Positions 24,390 to 29,944 of a stretch of DNA of 29,944 bases are shown here, piece by piece (within the stretch, counting starts at the first letter, position 1; each line of letters begins with the position of its first letter). Under the pieces are notes generated by a model. That model did not search any database. It saw nothing but the letters and a program-made list of their open reading frames with translations, and had not been told where the DNA came from. Location: positions 1 through 29,944 of the forward strand of contig CAYMPA010000018.1 of the NCBI GenBank assembly GCA_964392105.1, written 5' to 3'. This DNA comes from UBA7359 sp964392105 (GTDB lineage Bacteria; Pseudomonadota; Gammaproteobacteria; Eutrophobiales; Eutrophobiaceae). Position numbers and translations under genes: made by a program.

Positions 24390-27035
24390 ATGAAAAAAAT
24401 AATCGCCGATAATTTTTTGTTTGATAAAACAACATTCAGTCAAAAACTCAAACAAGAAAGCCAACCTTTACCTTTATTCAAAAAAGCACTTAACAATGGT
24501 TACGACTATCTTACTGAACGTTTTAGCTCAGGTGAAGATATCGAATTACTTGTAAAAAAACAGGGATGGCTTGTTGATCAGCTACTTGTCATGGCCTGGC
24601 AACAATTTATTGAATCTGATGAACTCAGTTTGATTGCAGTAGGTGGTTATGGACGTTCTGAACTTTTACTCGCATCAGATATTGATTTAATGGTGCTTGA
24701 AAAACCACGCACAAAAAAAGACACCAAACATCAGCTGGGAACATTTCTTACTTTCTTGTGGGACTTTGGTCTGGAAGTCGGACATAGTGTAAGAACCGTA
24801 AAAGAATGTCGCTATGAAGCAAAAAATGACATCACAATCATGACAAATATCATGGAGTCCAGATTACTCTGTGGGAATGAAAAACTTTATGAAGAAATGC
24901 GTAAAGCTACAGGCCCGAATAAAATCTGGCCCACGCGAAAATATTTTGAAACCAAGCTATTAGAACAAAAAACTCGTCATGAAAAATACAGTGATACAGC
25001 AAATAAACTTGAACCCAATGTAAAAGAATCGCCCGGCGGATTACGCGACATACAAATGATTAGCTGGGTTGCCAAACGCCATTTTGACAATATTAATCTA
25101 AGTGGTCTTGTCGAACATAAATTTCTTACACGTGATGAATATGAGCTCCTGAAAACAGGACGAAATTTATTTTGGCGTATTCGTTTTGCATTACATATGA
25201 CAACAAACCGTCGGGAAGATCGATTACTGTTTGAATATCAAAGAAATGTAGCTGAATCACTTGGTTTTAAAAGCAAGGACAACAAGGGAATTGAAGAATT
25301 TATGAAAATGTATTTCAAAACGATTCGAGAAATGAGTCGTTTAAATGAAATACTACTGCAACATTTTGAAGAGGAAATCATTTATAGCAAACGCAAGGAA
25401 AAAATCCTTCCTTTAAATTCACGTTTTCAAAAAAGGAATGATTTTATAGAAGTGATTAATAAAAATATTTTTAAACGCTACCCATTTGCCTTATTTGAAA
25501 TATTTTTATTAATTCAACAAGACCCATCAATTAAAGGTGTAAGGGCAAGTACAATACGTCTGGTCAGAAACCACTTGTATTTAATCGATGATAAATTTCG
25601 AAAAGATATAAGAAATCGAAGTTTATTCCTGGAAATCATAAAACAACCAAAACTTGTTGGTCACAAATTCAGGATGATGCATCGCTATGGAGTTCTGGGC
25701 GCATATATGCCTGCATTTGCCAGCATTGAAGGTCTGATGCAATTTGATCTCTTCCATGTTTTTACAGTTGATGAACATATCTTAACCGTCATTCAAAATA
25801 TGCGTCTGTTTGGAAAGGTTGAATACAAGGAAAAATTTCCAATATGTAATGCGATAATAAGAAAACTTCCCAAGCTTGAGTTACTTTATCTCGCTGGCCT
25901 ATTTCATGACATTGCTAAAGGTCGTGGCGGCGATCACTCAAAACTTGGCGCTAAAGATGCTATTGAATTTTGCAAGCTGCATCAATTGAGTGATTACGAT
26001 TCAAAACTTGTTGCATGGTTGGTTGAGAAACATTTATTAATGAGTAAAACCGCACAACGTGAGGATATTGATGATCCAGAAATAATCATAAATTTTGCCG
26101 ATAAAGTTCGCGACCAATCACACTTGAATTACCTATATATACTTACAGTAGCAGATATTTGTGCCACTAACCCCGAACTCTGGAATAGTTGGAAATACAC
26201 ATTGTTTGAAAACCTCTATCACAGAACACTACGTGAATTAAGACGTGGTCAGGAAAAACCGATACTAAAAAATGAACGAATAAGAAATATCAAACAGGAT
26301 TCACTTGCCTTGATAAGCAATAAAGAAATTAGCGAACAAAATATTCTTGAATTCTGGAAAACTGTTGGCAATGACTATTTCCTGAGACATAACCCGGATG
26401 AAATTGCATGGCAAACAGAAGGGATTTTAATACATCACGATTTGACAAGCCCTCTGGTATTAGTCAACAAGGAGTCCAGTCGAGGTGGCAGTCTTATTTT
26501 TGTCTATATGCGTGATAGAAAAAATATATTTGCAACAACAACGAGAGCGATTGAAAAGCTTGGACTGAATGTTCTTGATGCAAAAATCATTACCAATCGC
26601 AAGGGTTTTACCCTGGATACATTTATTGTTCTGGAAAATGATGGAAATCTGATCAAAACAAAAGAACGTAGTAATGAAATCAGGAATCGTATATTAAAAG
26701 ATCTGGATTCAACACCGGGGTTTCCGGATCAAGGTAATTGGATTGAAAAAAGACAATTAAAAAGTTTCACCTTACCGACACGTGTTACTTTCGAAACCGA
26801 TGAGAAAAACAAACGAACCATCATGGAAGTCAGCACCATCGATCGTCCTGGTGTATTATCTCGTATTGGTACTGCTATGGATCAATGTGGTACCAAGTTG
26901 CAGGGTGCAAGAATAGCAACTTATGGTGAACGTGTTGAAGATATCTTTTATTTACAAAATGATGAAAACAAAGCCATAGATGATCCTTTGAAATTTGAAT
27001 GCCTGAAGAATTCTATAATCGATACACTTTCCTGA
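24390..27035 (+). CDS. glnD: Bifunctional uridylyltransferase / uridylyl-removing enzyme GlnD
   Basis: GlnD senses glutamine and adds or removes UMP on PII proteins, controlling glutamine synthetase activity and nitrogen genes. The protein has 881 residues (E. coli 890). The nucleotidyltransferase motif GGYGRSE is at 85-91 with D97 and D99 (SDIDLMVL). The UTase region includes LEPNVKESPGGLRDIQMI. The HD hydrolase domain for UMP removal has H506-D507 in LFHDIAKGRGGDHSKLGA. Two ACT domains follow, from about 686 (SPLVLVNKE, GGSLIFVYMRDRKNIFA) and about 798 (TIMEVSTIDRPGVLSRIGTA). There is no obvious Shine-Dalgarno sequence; the upstream side is repeat A2. In E. coli dapD follows glnD, whereas here mutH does. 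Confidence 0.97.
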   Translation: MKKIIADNFLFDKTTFSQKLKQESQPLPLFKKALNNGYDYLTERFSSGEDIELLVKKQGWLVDQLLVMAWQQFIESDELSLIAVGGYGRSELLLASDIDLMVLEKPRTKKDTKHQLGTFLTFLWDFGLEVGHSVRTVKECRYEAKNDITIMTNIMESRLLCGNEKLYEEMRKATGPNKIWPTRKYFETKLLEQKTRHEKYSDTANKLEPNVKESPGGLRDIQMISWVAKRHFDNINLSGLVEHKFLTRDEYELLKTGRNLFWRIRFALHMTTNRREDRLLFEYQRNVAESLGFKSKDNKGIEEFMKMYFKTIREMSRLNEILLQHFEEEIIYSKRKEKILPLNSRFQKRNDFIEVINKNIFKRYPFALFEIFLLIQQDPSIKGVRASTIRLVRNHLYLIDDKFRKDIRNRSLFLEIIKQPKLVGHKFRMMHRYGVLGAYMPAFASIEGLMQFDLFHVFTVDEHILTVIQNMRLFGKVEYKEKFPICNAIIRKLPKLELLYLAGLFHDIAKGRGGDHSKLGAKDAIEFCKLHQLSDYDSKLVAWLVEKHLLMSKTAQREDIDDPEIIINFADKVRDQSHLNYLYILTVADICATNPELWNSWKYTLFENLYHRTLRELRRGQEKPILKNERIRNIKQDSLALISNKEISEQNILEFWKTVGNDYFLRHNPDEIAWQTEGILIHHDLTSPLVLVNKESSRGGSLIFVYMRDRKNIFATTTRAIEKLGLNVLDAKIITNRKGFTLDTFIVLENDGNLIKTKERSNEIRNRILKDLDSTPGFPDQGNWIEKRQLKSFTLPTRVTFETDEKNKRTIMEVSTIDRPGVLSRIGTAMDQCGTKLQGARIATYGERVEDIFYLQNDENKAIDDPLKFECLKNSIIDTLS

Positions 27036-27056
27036 ATATAAACCTTTAACAGCGAT

Positions 27057-27725
27057 ATGATAATCAGACCGCCTGTAAATAAACAGGAACTAATGGAACG
27101 AGCAGAAAGTCTTGCTGGCATAACAATTCAACAACTCGCAAACAAAATGGAAGCCAAAGTCCCAGTATCAATGACGCATGCAAAAGGCTGGATTGGGAGT
27201 TTATTGGAATTATCATTAGGCGCAGATGCATCCAGTTCACCTGAGCCCGATTTTATCAATTTAGGGATCGAATTAAAAACAATTCCTATTGATAATAATG
27301 GCAAACCTAAAGAGTCAACATACATTTGTGTAGCTCAACTTGATCCAACTGCGCTATCTTCATGGAAAACATCACTGGTTAAACGTAAATTAACTGAAGT
27401 ACTGTGGATTCCAGTTGAGTCCACTAAGAATATTCCTGTTTCTTTACGGCGTATAGGATCTCCTGTTTTATGGCGACCAGATAATGATCAGGAGAGACAA
27501 CTAAAAAAAGACTGGCAGGAACTTAGCAATATGATTGCTTTGGGTGAAATTGACAAGATAAGTTCTTCAATGGGTAAATATTTACAAATCAGACCAAAGG
27601 CGGCAAATGCAAGTAGTTTGACTAAAGATAAAAATCAAACAGGGATAAATTCTTTAACATTGCCACGAGGCTTTTATTTACGCTCATCATTTACCCGTTT
27701 AATCATTTCATCAATAATTATATAG
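27057..27725 (+). CDS. mutH: DNA mismatch repair endonuclease MutH
   Basis: MutH nicks the unmethylated strand at hemimethylated GATC sites when activated by MutS and MutL, directing repair to the new strand. The protein has 222 residues (E. coli 229). The catalytic D-x6-E-x-K pattern is D65, E72 and K74 in PEPDFINLGIELKTIP. Other family blocks are GWIGSLLELSLGA near residue 44, KRKLTEVLWIPVE, and the C-terminal LPRGFYLRSSFT. Its presence implies a Dam-type methylase elsewhere in the genome. It starts 21 bases after glnD with a weak ribosome site. Confidence 0.95.
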   Translation: MIIRPPVNKQELMERAESLAGITIQQLANKMEAKVPVSMTHAKGWIGSLLELSLGADASSSPEPDFINLGIELKTIPIDNNGKPKESTYICVAQLDPTALSSWKTSLVKRKLTEVLWIPVESTKNIPVSLRRIGSPVLWRPDNDQERQLKKDWQELSNMIALGEIDKISSSMGKYLQIRPKAANASSLTKDKNQTGINSLTLPRGFYLRSSFTRLIISSIII

Positions 27726-27735
27726 AACTTTTATT

Positions 27736-28731
27736 ATGAGCAAGATCAACATTGATCGCCGATTGAGCATTGCCCCAATGATGGACCATACCGACAAACA
27801 TTTTCGGTATTTTATGCGCTTGTTATCAAAGCATGCCGTACTGTATACCGAAATGATAACAACAGGCGCATTAATTCATGGTGACCGTAAACGATTTCTG
27901 GATTTTAATGAAATAGAACACCCTTTAGCTATTCAATTAGGCGGTAATAACACAAACGATCTTGCAGAATGTGCACATATTGCCGAAAGCGAAGGATATG
28001 ACGAGGTTAATTTAAATATTGGTTGCCCCAGTGATCGTGTACAAAATGGTCAATTTGGTGCTTGTCTGATGTCAAACTCAAAACTGGTTGGAGACTGTGT
28101 CAACAAGATTCAAGCAACTGTGAACATCCCTGTCACTGTAAAAACAAGGATTGGAATCGATAATCTGGATTCTTATGAATTTTTAAATGAATTTGTCAAA
28201 ACTGTCAGTGAGGCAGGTTGTGATACGTTTATAATTCATGCAAGAAAGGCAATATTGAATGGTTTAAGTCCAAAAGAAAATCGGGAGATACCGCCACTAT
28301 GCTATGAACATGTCCACAAGATAAAACAGGAATCTCCAACATTAAATATAACTATTAATGGTGGTTTTACCAAATTGGACCAAATTAAATCACATTTACA
28401 ACATGTAGATGGTGTAATGGTTGGTAGAGCCGCTTATCAAAATCCGTTTATGTTGGCTGAAGCAGATAACATCCTCTTCGAGGATTCGTCTCCTATATCT
28501 ACACGAGAAGAAATTTTGAACGAATTCAAGAATTATGTTGATGAACAAATTAAACAAGGTATCAACATTAAAAGCTTAACACGTCATATTATTGGCCTTT
28601 ACCAGGGGCAGCCTGGCGCCCGTAAATATCGTCGGATGCTTTCAGATGCTATCCCTGAAAATAAAAACAATATTCAATTTCTCGATAATGTCATTCAATA
28701 TATATCTTCTTCTACCGTATATTTAAAGTAA
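27736..28731 (+). CDS. dusA: tRNA-dihydrouridine synthase DusA
   Basis: This FMN enzyme reduces uridine 20/20a in the tRNA D-loop with NADPH. The protein has 331 residues (E. coli DusA about 330). The FMN-binding TIM barrel starts LSIAPMMDHTDKHFRYFMRL, the DusA-type form. The catalytic cysteine is C97 in VNLNIGCPSDRVQNGQFGAC. Further blocks are TVKTRIGIDNLDSYEFL, FIIHARKAILNGLSPKENRE and DGVMVGRAAYQNPFML. HTDKHFRYF and the IHARKA-LSPKENRE region point to DusA rather than DusB or DusC. It begins 11 bases after mutH, and repeat B3 follows its stop after five bases. Confidence 0.94.
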   Translation: MSKINIDRRLSIAPMMDHTDKHFRYFMRLLSKHAVLYTEMITTGALIHGDRKRFLDFNEIEHPLAIQLGGNNTNDLAECAHIAESEGYDEVNLNIGCPSDRVQNGQFGACLMSNSKLVGDCVNKIQATVNIPVTVKTRIGIDNLDSYEFLNEFVKTVSEAGCDTFIIHARKAILNGLSPKENREIPPLCYEHVHKIKQESPTLNITINGGFTKLDQIKSHLQHVDGVMVGRAAYQNPFMLAEADNILFEDSSPISTREEILNEFKNYVDEQIKQGINIKSLTRHIIGLYQGQPGARKYRRMLSDAIPENKNNIQFLDNVIQYISSSTVYLK

Positions 28732-28736
28732 TAAGA

Positions 28737-28974
28737 GGGTGCCCCCGAAAATCGAATTGTTTTTATCAGAGCAAGGACCTCGGTACCTTTATGCCCTGTG
28801 GGTGCCCTTGAGGGGTGTGTGAACGGTAGAGACGAGTCTGGAACAGAGACCGAGCAGTTGTCGAGTTGACGCCGCTACTGCGACAAAAACGCCTGGAGCG
28901 ATTTTGAGTGCTAACCCCGAAGGGGTGAGCCTCAAGGACTAGGCGAACAAAATAAGGCATTTTCGGAGGTGCCC
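28737..28974. repeat. Inverted-repeat element B3, long divergent form
   Basis: About 238 bases with ends GGGTGCCCCCGAAAATCG and (reverse complement of the right end) GGGCACCTCCGAAAATGC. The flanks of the core resemble B1 and B2 (TTTTTATCAGAGCAAGGA; GAGTTGACGCCGCTACTGCGA) but the middle differs and is longer. Extra palindromes include CCTTGAGG near 28808 pairing with CCTCAAGG near 28930, and a hairpin around CCCCGAAGGGG near 28916. Here the core reads in the same sense as the upstream gene, opposite to B1 and B2. A 64-codon minus frame inside it is not credible as a gene. Confidence 0.7.
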
Positions 28975-29067
28975 AAGAACTAATATCAAGTTGGCGGACT
29001 CATAATTTTATGGGATCATGAACCGACATCCTGCCAAATAATACAAAATTCACATATTGAGGTCCTT

Positions 29068-29739
29068 ATGAATATATTGAAATCTGTTCTTGTTTTAATT
29101 TTAAGTTTCACTTTTATTATCGCGCATGCGGCAAAAGTTGAGACCGATGTGGAGAAACTTAGTTATTCGATGGGCATCTTTTTTGGGCAAAGTGTTACTC
29201 GCCAGGATATGGAACTAGATATTCCTGCTTTTATGCAAGCTGTTGAAGATGTCTTAAAAGGTGCTGAAAAAAAGATGAGCACAAGCGAAATGCAACAAAT
29301 CCTGAGTGATTACCAGAAAAAGGAACAAGACGAACGAATTGCACAAGCAAATAATAATAAATTCAATGGTGAAAAATATCTGACTGATAATAAAAAGAAA
29401 GATGGTGTAATTGAATTAAAAAGTGGTCTTCAATATAAAGTAATAAAAACAGGTGATGGTAAAAAGCCTGCTGTAGACAGTACAGTTGTTGTTCATTATC
29501 GTGGGACACTAATCGATGGTACTGAGTTTGATAGTTCTTACTCACGAGGAGAACCTGTCGAACTTGGTGTTGATAAGGTAATCAAAGGTTGGCAAGAAAC
29601 ATTACAGTTAATGCCTGTCGGTTCTAAATGGCAAATTGCCGTACCTTCAGACCTGGCTTATGGGCAACGTGGTGCTGGTGGGACAATCGGACCAAATGCA
29701 ACATTGCTATTTGACATTGAGCTTATTGATATAAAATAG
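29068..29739 (+). CDS. Secreted FKBP-type peptidyl-prolyl isomerase (Mip/FkpA-like)
   Basis: This protein is a proline cis-trans isomerase of the periplasm or outer membrane. It has 223 residues. A signal peptide covers about residues 1-21 (VLILSFTFIIAHA then AKVETD). Residues about 25-100 form the helical dimerisation domain typical of Mip and FkpA (KLSYSMGIFFGQSV, then a charged helix). The FKBP domain runs from about 115 to the end: GLQYKVIKTGDGKKP, VVVHYRGTLIDGTEFDSSYS, VIKGWQETLQLMPVGSKWQI and LAYGQRGAGGTIGPNATLLF. Aromatic pocket residues (Y, F, W, Y) are in place. GAGG lies before the ATG. I cannot decide between FkpA, FklB and Mip names. It may help fold envelope proteins, like skp elsewhere in the window. 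Confidence 0.93.
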   Translation: MNILKSVLVLILSFTFIIAHAAKVETDVEKLSYSMGIFFGQSVTRQDMELDIPAFMQAVEDVLKGAEKKMSTSEMQQILSDYQKKEQDERIAQANNNKFNGEKYLTDNKKKDGVIELKSGLQYKVIKTGDGKKPAVDSTVVVHYRGTLIDGTEFDSSYSRGEPVELGVDKVIKGWQETLQLMPVGSKWQIAVPSDLAYGQRGAGGTIGPNATLLFDIELIDIK

Positions 29740-29944
29740 TATTAATTATCTAACAACAATAAAAGCACGGTGTTAATTAACGTTCCTAAATAATCCAGAA
29801 AAACTATATTTTCAACATTAGTTTTCGCCTTCATGGCGACACCGTTGTAATAAAGAATTAGAAATTTACTCCATTACAAACAACATAATTATTTAAGTTT
29901 ATATGTTAATTTTTTATTCATTCAGAACAAAACACTAAAATTAT
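29740..29944. other. AT-rich downstream region with weak hairpins
   Basis: No gene is seen. ACGGTGT (29767-29773) pairs with ACACCGT (29839-29845), and TCGCCTTCATGGCGA (29825-29839) is a small palindrome next to it. This could be a structured transcript end after the FKBP gene, but there is no clear run of T, so a terminator is not proven. Confidence 0.3.

Noticed and set aside
1..29944. CRISPR array, tRNA or rRNA genes, phage or conjugation genes.
   Set aside because: No regularly spaced direct repeats, no cloverleaf-like sequence noticed and no such protein motifs; the repeats present are dispersed inverted-repeat elements.

Overview
The window comes from an AT-rich Gammaproteobacterium with an LPS outer membrane. 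Three things point there: the gene order tilS-accA-dnaE-rnhB-lpxB-lpxA-fabZ-lpxD-skp-bamA-rseP-dxr-cdsA-uppS-frr-pyrH-tsf-rpsB, the divergent map-glnD pair beside it, and mutH, which is largely confined to gammaproteobacteria. I cannot name the genus. I see no rRNA, tRNA, CRISPR array, prophage or transposase gene.

Layout. Bases 1-182 are the 3' end of a plus-strand FHA-domain gene. It converges on an unrecognised 231-residue gene (613-1308, minus) across repeat A1. Next comes a ferritin-like DUF455 gene (1405-2095, minus) broken by two frameshifts. It follows tilS with a one-base stop/start overlap. From tilS up to rpsB (2095-22923) every gene is on the minus strand and tightly packed. The order of transcription is translation (rpsB, tsf, pyrH, frr), isoprenoid and phospholipid precursors (uppS, cdsA, dxr), outer-membrane assembly (rseP, bamA, skp), lipid A and fatty acid synthesis (lpxD, fabZ, lpxA, lpxB), then rnhB, dnaE, accA and tilS. 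A divergent promoter region (about 22924-23369) separates this block from map, glnD, mutH, dusA and a secreted FKBP-type isomerase, all on the plus strand.

How the genes work together. LpxA, LpxD and LpxB make the lipid A disaccharide. FabZ and AccA supply fatty acids. UppS, CdsA and Dxr supply the undecaprenyl carrier, CDP-diacylglycerol and isoprenoids. Skp and BamA deliver and insert outer-membrane proteins. RseP is expected to transmit envelope stress.

The unusual feature is the spaces between genes. Nearly every gap over about 130 bases is filled by an inverted-repeat element without a transposase. There are four families: A (two copies), B (three copies), C (one) and D (one). They sit within a few bases of stop or start codons in an essential gene cluster. 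Smaller palindromes are nested inside them, and one nested hairpin is shared between families A and C with compensatory base changes in its stem. Other oddities are a run of ten C residues (coding sense) just upstream of uppS and a lysine-rich tail of about 90 residues on ribosomal protein S2.
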